Below the pieces are notes generated by a model. It was given only the letters and a program-made list of their open reading frames with translations, was not told where the DNA came from and searched no databases. The translations under genes and the position numbers were made by a program. From Flavobacterium sp. NG2 (GTDB lineage: Bacteria > Bacteroidota > Bacteroidia > Flavobacteriales > Flavobacteriaceae), in NCBI RefSeq assembly GCF_034119845.1, contig NZ_CP139420.1, positions 3,040,001 to 3,104,000 on the forward strand: a DNA stretch of 64,000 nt, read 5' to 3'. Positions 24,601 through 38,775 of this stretch are shown in pieces. The stretch's first letter is position 1; each line of letters opens with the position of its first letter.

Positions 24601-27600
24601 TCAAAGCTAACTCACAAATTCAAGATCAATTTGATTACAAAATTACTTCAAATTTGTTATAGACTTGAACAATTTAAAACTCGAATTTCAAAGTCAAAAT
24701 CATCGTACTAATAGGAAAAAATAAAAAAAGCTTTACGATATCACAATACATTTTTCAGTACTGTGATAAAGCTGATAAATCTATATTCTTTTTGCAGACA
24801 AATTTAATTTTTACATCCAGAATTCTTCTGATTGAAATCTTGATCAAAGATATAAAATAAAAAATAGGCGACCCATTTTACTAGATGGAAAAATCTTCGT
24901 GTTCTGATGAAATTGTCAAAATTAATTTAGAACAGATTTCGATCATAATTTTATAATATGCTCCAATATAAATCGGAATTTATTCTCAAATAGTTATATA
25001 GAATTTTGACGAACTATCGTGAATATTATTTAAAATATTATAATTAATCACAAAAGCCATTTTTAAACAAATATTTATGTTTTTTTTGATAGATTTTATC
25101 GATCTATATGTATAGATAAAGCATTTAGACAGTATTGAAACTAAAAATTTGTATTAGAATATTTATGATACTAACTACTTACGAACTGTTGACTTATGTG
25201 TTCCAGCTACATCTAAACGATTTTTGATATCACTCAAATATTAAAAAATTCAATTATAATACAATAACGAAATAAAAGATTTAATATTGCGCCTTCAAAG
25301 ATACGAACACCAAAATTTAAAATAACAAAGATTAACTAAAAACCGCTCCACGAAGAATCCTAGACTCCACGAAGAATACCCTCGCTCCCGCCCATACGGT
25401 CATGCTTTGATGATAATCGAGACGTGATGGACTGCTCCCGAAAGACAAAATACTATCGAATGCTGCGCAAATTCTCGCTGCCAATTTTTACATGTGAATA
25501 ACAAATGCGCCTAAAAGTATACTGACTTTTCGACAAAACATTTTTTAACCCCAAATCTGTGCAAAATCCAAACATACCGAGTATAATCTTATTGCTGATA
25601 TTTGAGTCACCATACTAGAAAACACTATCAGACACGTTAGTCTAAAGCACTTTTCATTTCGTACCAACAATATACAAACCTATCAAACGCCGCTAGAGAA
25701 TTAGATTGGAAACCATCGTGTATTGTACGCGGTAATAATTCGATTTTTAATAGCCTTAAAAACAGAGTACCAAATACCTAAGTTTTACAGTTCCAATATA
25801 ACCCAATGATAAACGATTTATTAAAAAAAACATCACCAAAACATTTTCTTTTTCTACACTGTTAAAGTGTTTGCCGATGTTTACCCTAAAACGATGAAAA
25901 AAATTCTCAGCAAGAAAGTCGGGAAGTTTGAAGGGGTGTATTAGACTTGTTTTTGTTTTCACATCGACAAATAGAAATGAAAACACCTCGATTTGCCGCG
26001 AAAAGATGGGATAATGATTTTGATAGTTTTATGATCAAGCAACTCGATATATTTATCTAGCGTTGAAGAAGTGAATCCTGTGATAAATGAGAACGATATA
26101 TGCGTTATACAATCCTGCCTGGGGAAAAACTGTAATCTTTCTCCATAAACTTGGGTGCTTCAAAGAAATTGATCGAAACATCCATACTGCAAAAGATCGA
26201 GATCGTTATTTTATAGAAAACTACCCCAACATCGCCTCAAAAATCAACGACAAACTAATATCAAGGACCTTGAATGACTCATATCCTAAGTAAAAGCAAA
26301 TAGCAAATATAATAAAATTCCTTGTTATTGATAACGTGTCAAATATGCGCATATTGGTGACAAATTTGGTACGATAAAGGTGGAATCTAAATGAAAAACG
26401 ATTATTTGTTTAACAAGCTCTCTCAGAATTAGAAACACTGGAAAAATACAGGTGTGGAATTGAAAGTGCCGCCCCTATTATCGATTATATGACAACGAAT
26501 GAAATAAATCTAATTCTCCTAAAAAGCCTACCTCTTGGACCCACTTAAGAATTTCCTATGCAATTCACTCAACCTTCCATTCTTGGATTAATAGATCTCT
26601 AGCATAGGGCTTATACCGTCTCGGTACGATTATCCGAACGAGGTAGCATTTTGTACCCAGGGCACGACCCACGTTGGATTTAGCCGAAATCTTAATTCAT
26701 GCTCGTATGTTTGGGGATCATACCCTAAAACCTTAAGCGGGTGGCACCCCATTGTTTAAAAACGTAAACTGAGGGCACACCCTTTATATTAGTAAAAGTA
26801 AAACAGTTCAAATGCAAAAAATGCCTTTGTTTTAGACCACGATTGTCCTGTTTTGGTGTGGTAAAATTGATAATACAACATATTTTGTCCAAAGAACTTA
26901 GCGTGAGTAGTGATGACTCCTAGTTTAAAATTACAGACAAAGTTCCCTCCTCCCGAGCTTTGCTCAATAATTAGTAAGCAATTATTAATATAAATTAGTC
27001 ACTAATCAATTAAATGTTGGATTGTGTGTTTTTCAATACATTATCTCCCTGTCAGTCATCTCTATTGTCAATAACATGTTGCAGTTTTACTGTTTTTCTG
27101 TCATTTACTCTTAGATAAATATGTTCGACCTAGTACTGTTAGTGGGCTTGTGTGCGGCATCGGTTTATTAGCGTGCCCTAGTGCAGAGGGTGGGTGATTG
27201 TGTTCCATCAATTTATCATATTCCGCCTACTGTTGGATCAGCGTCACCGGAGGTTTAACTTACCCTACCAGTGGATGAGGAGATCATAGTACTAGCTAAT
27301 ATGTTTTATCTCTGGCCAGAGGGAATTAAATTTAAAACATTATGAGGGCGAGTGATTAAGTGGTACTATGTACAAATGCTCGAATGCTACAAGACCTGTG
27401 CGTTAATATGGCGAATCTGTTTAACAATAATAGAACAAATGTAAAAAAAAGAACCTATTTTTTTATTGCTATCAACCAGTGCATTCCGCTCAAAGAGGAC
27501 AAGCCATACCCAATCAATGCAAGAACACTACAAACAACATCTGGATCCGCACAATCTGTTTAAATAATAGTTTCCTTTTTCAGGAGGACACACTCTAACG

Positions 27601-27604
27601 GTGG
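15631..27604 (+). repeat. Pass 1: error-rich direct copy of about 38,776-50,580
   Basis: Colinear degraded copy of the right-hand genome segment, offset by about 22.8-23.0 kb. Approximate content: NADH dehydrogenase 15,650-16,830 (-); PlsC-like 16,980-17,880 (-); NUDIX 17,980-18,690 (-); DUF4268 18,790-19,230 (+); DoxX-like 19,430-19,850 (+); LRR protein 20,040-21,940 (-); rpsA 22,030-23,950 (-); AbiC-like 24,410-25,330 (+); Crp/Fnr 25,790-26,290 (+); DJ-1 26,390-27,000 (+); GlcG-like 27,000-27,400 (+); start of the propeller gene 27,430-27,600 (+). No frame stays open for more than about 100 codons, because insertions, deletions and substitutions occur every few bases. The genes should be annotated once, in the clean copy. 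Confidence 0.93.
20741..20762 (+). other. G/T insertion burst in pass 1
   Basis: A 22-base run of G with one T interrupts the degraded LRR gene copy. It has no counterpart in the clean copy near 43,515 or in the inverted copy. It has the same composition as the first 9 kb and is best read as a short episode of the same signal artefact. Confidence 0.85.
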
Positions 27605-27644
27605 ATCTCGCTCATCAACTACAAACAGAGGAAAAAGAGAAGAT
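27605..27644 (+). other. Uncut SMRTbell adapter, copy 2
   Basis: Degraded hairpin adapter in the same orientation as copies 1 and 3: ATCTCGCTC, a CAACTACAAAC core, AGAGG, AAAAAGAGA and AGAT. The sequence before it ends at the equivalent of about position 50,580. The sequence after it restarts as the reverse complement of the same point, so this is the right end of the library insert. Confidence 0.92.
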
Positions 27645-30600
27645 TACACACAGACGTAGCTGTCAATTCCTCATAAAGTAATTTTATTTCGGGGGATAGT
27701 AGGTTCGGACTGGGGGGTTGGGGGGGATTTCCGCCTGAGAAGTTGTCAATCGTTGAGCGACGAATGTTATTACAAGATTATACCGTTGAATTGGTTGGTA
27801 AGTCTGTCATTCATTATTTTATTTAAGTGGAGCTTATCAATACAGTAAGCTCCAATTGTTCAATTCGTGACTGTTCATTAGACCACCACTTTTTCCAATC
27901 ACCAATAAGTGCATTCTTATTGGTTATTGGCATCGCCATCCTGAAAAACAGAATCCATTATTAAGATTCGATGTTATAAATAATCCCTCTGGGTGAGGAC
28001 CTAAGCTCCGCTGGACAATGTACACCGTTTTGCGTTTTTGAAGCCAGCAATACACCATAAATATAGCCTCCATTCGGAGTAACCTTTAAGTGACACAGCA
28101 GCCTGACCAACTGCTATATTGTCATAATTTTAGCGTCTCGGTTTCTGTGCTTGGTGTATAGCGGGAAAGACTGCATTTAAGCGTGAAGGTGTAGTCTGAC
28201 TGTTGGATATAGTAAGCAAGGGTAAATACAACATTCAAAAGTTTAAGGTGTAATGAATCATCGCTTATGTAGTTTATGATGATAATTGTCAACAGCTAGA
28301 TGAACCGATTGTCCTGTATTTAAGATGGACCGTCTCTAGACATAAGACCCAGCTTCCCTTGGAAATATATCCCTTTGTTGGTCATTCTTGCGCAACCATA
28401 ATAAACAAGCGTCTATACCAATGCATTCTTCGTTTGGGAAATGCCTTTTCTGTTGTGTGCTTGTGTTTTCTAATGGTGCCAGGACTGTCGTCGCGTTCAA
28501 AACGATAGCTTCAAACAGACACTCGACATGTTAGCGTTGAATTAGCTTTCAAGAAGACAATCAATGGTTTGTCAGTAAAATCCCAAATTCCTGACCACCT
28601 GGGAAAATTTCCAGCATATTCTTTGAGTTACAGCTCAAGACGAGGTGACCTAGGTGGCAGTGTATGTTCTTATCATACATTGAACGGATGTGGCGTTTTA
28701 AAATCTGGTACTTTACTGGTGGCTTAAGCCCTCCCTTAAAAAAATTATGTTACCTTAATTTTCGGTTGTCATTAAATATAATAGGGAGAGAATATTCTTC
28801 GAGTCCTATAAACCTTTTTTTTCTCCATTTTCCTTATTCATCTGTTTATAAAAATATACGTTTTTTTCTATTTTGGTTTAAAATTTTTATAAAAAATTGT
28901 AAAACCTTAGAAAAAGATTGTACAAGGTCTACTCTAGATTTATATAACAATGGTTGTTGCCTTGGTAGTTCTTAAATCAGAGATGGCCTTTGAACTTGCG
29001 ATTGGTGTCGTTTTGATTTTTGAGTGCGATGTTGGTAGTTTCCTTGAAATAAGATACGTTCTTTGTGCTGTGATGCTAGTTCTAGCATTCTGGCTTGTCC
29101 TACTACCAAAGCTTTTTGAACAATCGATAAAACATGTTTCCTTACAACAGCAGAGTCCGAGAAACCAATTTATCTTTCAGTGATCAAAGATCTTCACTGT
29201 CTTCCAAACTAAAATTTAAATCAAGCTTATTGATTCAAAAACTATAAATATCCATAACCACCTATCTTAGCGCAAATAAGCTGTTTTCTGGCCGGTTTAG
29301 GTCAAGTAAAATTCCAAAACACCGTCTTTTACAAAAACCTTCAAACTACAGACTTCTCCTTCACTAGCATATTCCTTGTCTTAATCTGTTAGGGTTAAAA
29401 GATCGGCAAAACACTGCTAACTCAGTTAGATAATGAAATGTTTGGATTGTGCGGTGAAATAAATCTTATCATTTGATTTGACTGTAAAAACTTTACGCTG
29501 TTTAAATAGGGTTTGTATATGTTAAAAATCCAAATTAACGTAAACTAAGTACAATAAAAAAGTTCTCACAATCGTATCCTCTTAGCTTGATTGCTTTGTT
29601 ATTCGTTGGTACGAAATAAATTGCATTTGACTACCGTTTGATTGTTTTATAGCTTTGTAAAATCCAAATAAATCCCACATATATATATCGGGAGCGTTTG
29701 AGATTTGACACAACACCGATTGGGGTAAAAAATTTTGTAGAAAGTCTATACTTTTAGACGAGTTCGTTTAATAAACTTTAAATGGCCAAAGTCAAGAAAT
29801 TTGCCAGCACTTAGAAGATATTGTACTCGTCAGACATGAGATTCCACGGTATCGATCTAATCGACAAGCCATCCAAAAGTATTCGCGAGCGTGTACTCTC
29901 GTGATCGAGTTTCTTCGTGAGCGGTTTTAGTTCAATCTTGTATGATTATGTCTTCCCGTAACCATTTGAAGCCAATTTAATGCGCCTTTTATTGGATTAT
30001 TGTACTTAATAATTGAATGTTTATTGCTTTGGACGTATTCATCTCTAAAATCGTTAGATCTACGCTAACCAAATAAGTAATTATTCGTAAGTATTAACTA
30101 GCAATAAAAGTTCTAAATAAAATTTTGTCTGCAAGACTGTCTATAGCTTTAATATCATAGATAGAGATCGTTAATAACTTTCAAAAAAACATAAGTTGTT
30201 TTTAATAAAGTTTGTGAGATAAGTTATAATATGTAAAAGAATATCATCCGTTTGTTCGTAAAAATATTCTTAAATTCTCTGATATAAATATCAAGATCCT
30301 TAGATGAGAATATTCATAAAATTCATGATCGAAATCTCGGTCATAATTTAATTTTCGATCTTTCTTTTTTGTTTTTTCTTCAGCGGCAACAGAGAGCATT
30401 TGTAAATATGTGTGAATATCAGGGTATGCTTGTGGGTAACATGCGTTGATATAAGTTGATCCAAATTGCAGCCCTTGAAATTTCTGGCGATGAAAAGTTA
30501 TAATGTGGGTAGCCAATAACGGTTTACTTGTCTTTTCTCCGTTAACTAACATTCTGAAACAATGTATTTGGTAGATTAGTATAGCCTTTTTCTATTTTTT

Positions 30601-33600
30601 CACTATTGAGGACTTGAATTTCTGAATTTGATAATTCGAGTTTGAATATTGTCCGAACAAGTCTATAAAAATTCTGATCGTAATTTTGCTGAATAAATTA
30701 TCTTACGTATTGTGAGTTAGCTTTGATTTGTGCTTTGAAAGCTATTTAAACAAGTGCACTTCCAATGATACGTAATACAAAGAGTCTAAACATAGTTTGC
30801 AAAAGGTTCTCCATCTTCATGAATTATTCTGCTTTGCAGCAAATATTGGTATCACTAAAAGTACTAGTTCTGTTGCGATTGAAAAACAAAGTTTCAATTA
30901 AAGTTCTTGGTGTTGGATAAGGTCATTTGTGTTATGTACAAGTAGTTGTCTGTATTCTATGGTGTGTTGCGTTGGCCAACCTACGTAGATTGACAAACTA
31001 TATCTTCGCAGAATAGACCCAAAGATAGTAGATTTATGAGGATTGTTTCTTTTTTAGTGTGCATCAAATATAGCCTTTTATGTCATAAAAATCTCTCTTG
31101 AGTAATTTTTTTTGTAAGATTCCCAGATAAACTAACTATAGAATAACATCACCTACAACAGCCTAGCCGGATGAGCCGGTATCCTGCGGTAGTCCCGGAG
31201 ACGTCGGACGGATGATTTAGGCGAGAGCTGATGGGAGTGTGTTGGTGTAAACGGGGGGCTTTTTGCTCTAATAAGAAAGCCAGGAAAACCGGTGATATAT
31301 GGTTATGTTTTGTGGTTTTGTGGAATTATCAGTAGTATTTGCTTGGTTGTTAACTAAAAATGTAGTAATTGTTGCAGTCCGTTTGGGGAATAAGAGTTTC
31401 CTCGAGTTTTCAGGTTAAGTATGACAAACAAGCTTCTGGTGTTTCTCATCACTCATATACGCAAACAACCAAATAAACAAATGTTTTAATCAGCATGTCT
31501 GAACAAATCCAATACCCAAAGAATTTTAGCAATTTTAAACTCACAATTTGCGAAAATATTATTAGTAGAACAACACTTGCAAGAATTCGAAAATTAGTAC
31601 AAAACGGTGTATCGACGACAATCAAGGAAGAATAGTAGATGGGTTGTTTTAAATTACTAGAAACTTATCTGTGGGATATCAAGCTAATCTGAAGTGGTTA
31701 TGCTCTTTAAACGAATTCCGTACAACCCAAACTTAAAAAGTTTGATACGTAAAGAGGTTTAATTGACATCCGTGAGGATAAAAACATCAATTATATTGTC
31801 TCACAGAAAAGCGCTACTAGCAATTGCTGATAGATATCGCTGCATGAAACTGAGAAATCGGTAATTGGTTGTTAAATGTAAACTATAGGAGATCTTACGT
31901 TTCGATCGAACGTGCGTTACCTTCTCATATTGATGTTAATCCAATTAGAGATATGACTTACAGTAAACACAACTATGACTTCAAGTTGTAATCAACCACG
32001 AATTTAAAAACGTTGTTGGATCGCTCAAAGCGCTTATGAAGCGGATATTGAAGTACAAAAGAAGAAATCCTTGGTCAAATTACAAAAAGACAAGTATTAG
32101 AAGTGTTTTAAAACCAGTACTTCTTACGGTGTGTTTATTACTATGTTGATGATTAATCACATTACTGACCTTTCTTGTCTAGAATCAACCACCCATCTGA
32201 GGTTCTTGAATTGATCAAAAATTTAAAACGTTGTAATCCTTGATTCGATGATGAAACAACAAAATCCAATAGGATTGAAAGACAAATAAAAACGCTCACT
32301 ACCAGGGGAGGCACTTGATGCAAACTTAAACATTGGTATAAAGGTTTCTGGTAAAGTATCGTTATCGCTGATACGGAGCATTTCATCGTGTTGCTGACGT
32401 GTTTGAAGTTTAATCCACGTTTTCTGAAAGTCATGGCTACTCATTTACGTCTGCTCAAGATTTCAAAGTAGGGATAATCGAAATCAATCTTAACATTAGA
32501 TAAGAAAGATCGTAAGATACATGAGATCAAACAATTATCTCAAAGCCTGGACTATATTACTCTAAATACCCTGTAGGTCTAAACATACAGTATCGTTAGA
32601 AAACTTCACAACGGTGTATTGTTTTCGTAATTAAAGAAGAAATTGAATAATCTACATCTCTGAATTATCTGGACCTAAGAAAATGCAAACACCCAGCTAG
32701 GTTGTAAACGTGTGGAAATACTGACGTTGTAGGTATTAAAGTAGATGTGAAGGACCGAAATATCGTTAGTCACTAACAACACTGGCTAACCCGGATCAGT
32801 TACAAGAGCTGTCGCGTTGGATCATCCTCAACAAATCTCTGAGAGTTGACAAGTGTCGTCTGATTATGGGAATGATATCGTTGCTTTCATTCCTTCTCGT
32901 CACCTTGAAAAAGAAGACGGTAAAAATTGAAAAAAGGTGGAATCTGCAGATTTCATAGTAATGAATTCAACAAAGAATGCAAAAGAAAGTACATCTCACA
33001 CTGCAGCTTCACGTGAAGAAGAGAGAAAAAGTGAATGCTGCAACGAAAATACTTCATCTGCATCACGAACGCACCAGCTCGAATTTAGGTTGACAACATG
33101 GATGTATTACTCTTTGAAAGCGTAAAATGATAATTCGGAAAAATTAAATTCTCACTTTTTTATCATAAAAGCCTCTCAGGATTGACTTTTTGTGTTTATA
33201 ATTATTTAAAGTATAAAATATTTGATTTTTGTTGTATATTTGCCATAATCGACAAAAAAAAAACTACGGTGATATTGGCAGTATGTAGGGTTAAGAATGT
33301 GTCACAATATGAATATTCCTGACTACTTTAAAGGCGAAGTTATTAGCGCGAGTTCTATAAGACAACCGCAATATTTAGCTGAAATTATTTTAAGTTGATG
33401 CTAAAGTGACGGACAATCCAAAATGAAGCACTACACTAATAGAAGTACGTAAGTTTTACCGCAATTAACGTTTAGTAGGAATTACGAGTTTTTACAAATA
33501 TTCATTTTGAATTGTTATACTAACCTTACTTTCTTCACTAGATGTAACTGTTTGACGAATTTAAATCATTAAATTGTACTAATAAAGACTTACTCTTCAT

Positions 33601-36600
33601 TTAATGTTAGTGCCAGAAACCTTCAGTAGTTGTGGTGTATCAAAATTTGCTTACACTAAAGTACGGGAAAGTACCCGGGAAACTTTGAATTGTGCTGTAA
33701 CCATCGAACAAATTAGAGGTTAGTAGTTTAAGGAACTCAAATGGTTTGTGACAGAAGAAACTTACTGCGTTAAAGTTGTCGGTGGTAAGTACTCTTTCTT
33801 ACTCTGCGAGTCAGAAAATTATACTCTAATCAAATTTTAAGGGAGCAAATAATCTAAAATATAATTTTATAATGATTTATCATTTCTCATTTTAACAATT
33901 GTCAAAATTTAAAATATCTAGAATTGATGGAAAATCAATTAGATAAATTAGACTTGACAGGATTGAAATAATCTTGGTGCTATGTATATCAGAAATAATA
34001 GTTTCAATAATAAAGTCTCATCATGTGAACAAATCTAGAGTATTTTTCATTTATGAAATTAACCACGTCCGTATGTGATTCTTTAGGAAATCTTGAACTC
34101 GAATGGGGCCAGATAAGAAATACGATTTTATCTTGTATTGTCTAAAAACTGGATGGATTCTATTTATTAGAGGTTTTAGTGGTTTAAATATGTTTTTAAT
34201 CGAAATTCGTAGTCATATTAATTGTTCTTCAGTTCGTACGAGTGTGATTAGATTTAGATGTAAATTGTATTAATTTTACTTTGACTTAAAACCTATCAAG
34301 ACCTTTTATCTGCTTCGAAAACTCTCCAAATATTTTTTTTGGTTTGAAATTCGTAATTTCACTGTAGAATCCATGGTAACTTACTCCTATCTTTAAAAAA
34401 CCAAGGAATCGTTTTTGGGGATTCCTAATCTCCAGTCAAAATAACTCAATAAGTATCCGTTTACAAACCACCTAATCTTACTATTTGTGTGTATGGATGA
34501 TGACTAAATATTTTAAAAATAAAGCTTACACAAAAGGTGACATTATTGTGTTGTAATCTTCAGGATAGTTAAATTGAAACAAGTGACTTAATTTTTCAAC
34601 CTATTTACAATTCAGCCTTATCCAGTATATACGTTTCTAAGTCTCACGGTCAAAAAAGAAATTCTATATAAAATCATACTTTTATGATATGTTACCACTT
34701 GTTTTGTTTTACCAACTAATACAAGATAATTTCGAAGATTGACGTACTATCTGAGATAATCCCGAAATTACATTATCAAAAGAGATACCAAACAAAGATT
34801 TTTCATTCTAATTGATCAAAATCTAGTGTAACGAGATTTCCCTCTTGTTTTAACTATTTCCAGCGGGCCGCTCGTGCTTTGCCATGAAAGACCCCCCACA
34901 AGATGCCCTTCCATCTGCTAAATACACACAACGACCTTACATTAACAAAAAATCCTCACACAATGTAGGCATTTTTTTGGTTAAAAAAATTATGTTATTC
35001 TGCATTTTGAAATATAATCGCAAGTTATTAAAACCGCTACCATAAAATAAAAAGAAAATAAATAGGCTAAATAGGATCGAGCGCTATAAGTAATTTTGTG
35101 TTGCCCATATCATTTCTTAGAGCTACAATACCGCTCCTGCTAAAATAGTATTGCGCTATAGTGCCCATCTAGTGATAACCCAAAAACAATCATTATTCCG
35201 CCAATCATATGCGGTGCATATAATTACAAGGTAACATTCCCCTCCAATTTTTTCGATAGGATGAAATCGACTAAATAGTGAATTATGGTAATAATTCAAC
35301 TCCCTTCATATAAAAATACACCTAACATGGCGACAAATCGATAGTTAAATAAGATGAGATTTGCCCCATTATTAAGGTTGTTACTGGTCCATAATACTGA
35401 ATTAAAAGGGATACACTAAGTTGATTTTTTAAAGCAAAAGCATAGTATTAACCAAAAATATTGGTCAGACTACTAAAATAGTATTATAATAGAATATGTA
35501 GAAAAAAGAACTATCTGTAAATAAACGAATGCTATTCTAGACAGCTTTAATTATGCTCATAATCAATATAACTCCAAAGCATTCATTTGTTCGAAAAAGA
35601 ATCTTAAAAGGTCCTCATGTGGTCCGAGTCTATTAACCGAGACCACTAATTTTCTACCAATCACGTATATTTGGCCACTTTCAAGACAGAGTTCGGGTGC
35701 GAATAAAATCTGATAAATTCCTCTTCATATGTTTTTTAAGGCTACTAATTTTCAAAAGAAGCCGAACGTTTTTCATCACGTCGTCTCAATATCAATGTAA
35801 ACCTGAGCTTTTTATTAATCACATAAAACTTAAAAGAAAAAGTCCTTTTGATGTTTAGTAGCATAAAGGACCCATTTCGAGGATAGGTTTCGGCTAAATA
35901 CCCAAAATTCTCTTGATTTTTGACATCTGCTTTAACCGTCATTGTTTATCATTGAGTAAGAAAACTGCGAAGCTTATTTTCTAACATAGTATATGAGCTA
36001 CGTCGCAAAAATAAATTTGATTAGATTTTTCACTATTTTTTAGAAATGAGTTCCCCATATTTATTAACGAACGTCCTGCTACGGTTGGCTCATGCAAAAT
36101 GCTCCGGTAGCAAGGAAACTAAAAAATATTACGTTGAACCAACAAAAACAAAATCTGCAGCCTAATGAGGTTATTGATCCTAAAGCATGACACAGTTGTT
36201 TGATTGTGCGCAAATTTATATAAGCGTTCAGTCTGAACAATCGCTTTTCCTGGGCAAATTTGAAGCAGAAAGGGTTTTTGCACAAACACCTGCGTGAAAC
36301 ACATAAAGAATAGAGTGCCGCCTATTTTATCGAAATAAAAAAAATTTTTCGCCTATTTATATGCCTCCTAGCATTTTGGTTTAATCCGTTTATGACTTAT
36401 ACAAACGAAATCGCATTTGTTCCTGACCCTTCTGAATAGATCATAATGAATTGCCTTACTGTGTTTTTGATGAAAGAAAGTTTTAAAAGTACGTTGACCA
36501 ACCTCGTACAGCCAACCGATATTGAATCCGCATTTAAAGGGAAGACAAAGTGGTATGGGACAACGGCATGAGTGATGAATTAAAAAATATAAAATGTAAT

Positions 36601-38735
36601 AGGCACATCATGGTAACACGAAATATAGAATCAAAGCAAAAATAGTCACTAAAGACGTATCGAAGAGTTGTAACAGCGTAACCATCGATATTATGAAAAA
36701 ATGAGTACCTTCTGCCCCAACTGTATAAGAAACATGTTATTGGGATTAAAAACCATCCTTTTGTCATATATTGTTTTCAAAAGTGGTTAATGGCTGTTTT
36801 GCGCCTTAACCATAACGTGGCGTGGTTATTGAATTGCAATTTTGAAGGTGCTGTATTCATTAAAAATTACCCAATCCAATGCTTTTTGTATCCAACCAAC
36901 CATCAAACCTATTTGGCATGTGCCATTGTCAGGTTTTAATCAAGTTGAGCTCGACGATATATCAAAATGTACTATCTTGTACGAAACTCAAATATTTATA
37001 TTACGGCCAAGAAACAATCTACGGGCTTTCCTCGTATATGCGGATCCGACCATTACAGTTAACGTACTTTGCGTTCAAAAGGAGTAAATGAACCGAAAAA
37101 AAAAAGAGAAACCCTTACGATACTGAGAAATAAAACTACACTTCTGGACATGTGATTACTTTTCCCAAGAACTACCAATCATGTAAACCTTTCAACAGGA
37201 ACACCCACTTATCAAACAACATAAGCCTATTGTACCTATCGTCCAATACGTTTCCCGGTTCATTTGATAAAAAAGGCTGCGTGTCAGAAAAAAGGAATTT
37301 ACATCATTTATCATCAAGAGCCATTGCAATTTGATAAAAAAACGACACATTGACAAAATTGTAAAAAGTAAGTAGGCGATAAGCAACATCCAACATTTCG
37401 TAAAGTCTTCCGTGAAAACGAGAAACAAAAACGATTTGAATAGTTGAGAGAATGGAGGTTTAGTAAGTCGTTAAGAGTGTAAACGGAGTAATTGGTTAAA
37501 CTGCATTTAATCGACTGAAATAAGTAACGTAAAGTCTAACCGATTAAACAATTAACCTATTACCCTTTAAACGAATAACCTTTTCTTAACCGATGAACCT
37601 CTAACCTTATAAATCTATGAATATTCCAAATACCTCTTTAACCAGAAGTTGTTATCATTGGCGGGGGTTTTGCAGGAATCGCTTTGGCGAAAGCCTTAAA
37701 AAAACAAGCTGTACAAGTGGTGCTTTTTGGATAAAAACATTTACCATACTTATTCAAACCTCTACTGTATCTAGTAGCTTCAGTACTCGAAGACGGTTCG
37801 AATTGCTGATCCTTTGCGATAGTGATTCAGAATATGAATATATTTTATTTGAGGTTTAACCAATGGTTCGTGAAAGTGACAGCCCAAAACCAAAAAATAA
37901 GTACTGAAATAGGACTTGCGTATGATTATTTGGCGTCTTGGCAACTTGGGCAAAAACGAATTATTTTGGTAGCAAAGAAATAGAACGCAAACTGCCTGCG
38001 AATGAAAAACTTCCCACAATCGTTGAATAATTCGAAGTTTGATTGTGGAAACTTTGAGCAACGGTATGTAAAATACCAACGATATTGCTGAAAGAGACTA
38101 GTCTTATTAGAGTTTATCCTGGTGGTGGCGACCTAACAAGTAGAGTTGCTGGCGCTTTGGGCCGAAATGATAAACAGCCATTCTTTCAAAAAGAAAACTG
38201 ACGACCCGATCGTGATAATTTCCAAAATGCACATCAATCTGATGCAAAGTGGCGACCGATTCCGGAATACGATAGTGGTGACCTCTCGATTGCGCCGAAA
38301 AATTCTTGGAGACTGTAGGAGTGCGTATTTGGCAAAATGTGCGGTAAAAAACTAGAACGGTCGAACTGTTACCACAAATTCCGAAACTGACTGTTGAGGC
38401 GGCAACGTGATTTGGACGGCTGGTGTGCAAGCGGCTTTGTGGCATGTAGGACCCCCGATTCGTTTAATTGAAAAAGCGGAACGCATTCGCGAAAATGAAT
38501 TTTAGCCAAATAAAAGGACGAAAACTATTTGCTATAGGCGATGTCGCTTGTATGAAACACTGATTTTCCACAAGGCGCCTATAGCCCTACACTTTACTAA
38601 AGATATGGGAGAATATTGTGAACTTTGCAAAACAACATGACTTTTGAAATGGCGACATAGTCGATGCAACAAATCGGTCAAAAAAGCATAGTTTTTGAGT
38701 TACCTAAATTTCTGTTGAGACGCACATCTTGTGGT
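27645..38735 (-). repeat. Pass 2: error-rich inverted copy of about 50,580-38,776
   Basis: Reverse-complement degraded copy of the same insert. Approximate content, with strands reversed relative to the genome: propeller start 27,650-27,880 (-); GlcG-like 27,900-28,350 (-); DJ-1 28,350-28,855 (-); Crp/Fnr 28,950-29,550 (-); AbiC-like 30,000-31,000 (-); rpsA 31,494-33,130 (+); LRR protein 33,250-34,830 (+); DoxX-like 34,980-35,410 (-); DUF4268 35,540-35,940 (-); NUDIX 36,030-36,630 (+); PlsC-like 36,720-37,440 (+); NADH dehydrogenase 37,617-38,730 (+). A G-rich burst at 27,691-27,726 is a further artefact. All frames are broken by read errors. Confidence 0.93.
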
Positions 38736-38775
38736 ATCTCGCTCTACTACAACAACGGAGGAAAAAAAAAGATAC
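38736..38775 (+). other. Uncut SMRTbell adapter, copy 3
   Basis: The clearest adapter copy: ATCTCGCTCTACTAC, then AACAACGGAGG, an A run and GATACACA. The sequence on its left is the reverse complement of the sequence on its right. This is the centre of the apparent giant palindrome and the left end of the real insert. Genuine genome sequence in this window therefore starts at about 38,776. Confidence 0.95.

Noticed and set aside
15631..38735. Second and third copies of rpsA, DJ-1, NUDIX and the other genes as real paralogues or pseudogenes
   Set aside because: The gene order, including intergenic sequence and terminators, is the same in each copy and is bounded by adapters. They are repeated reads of one molecule.
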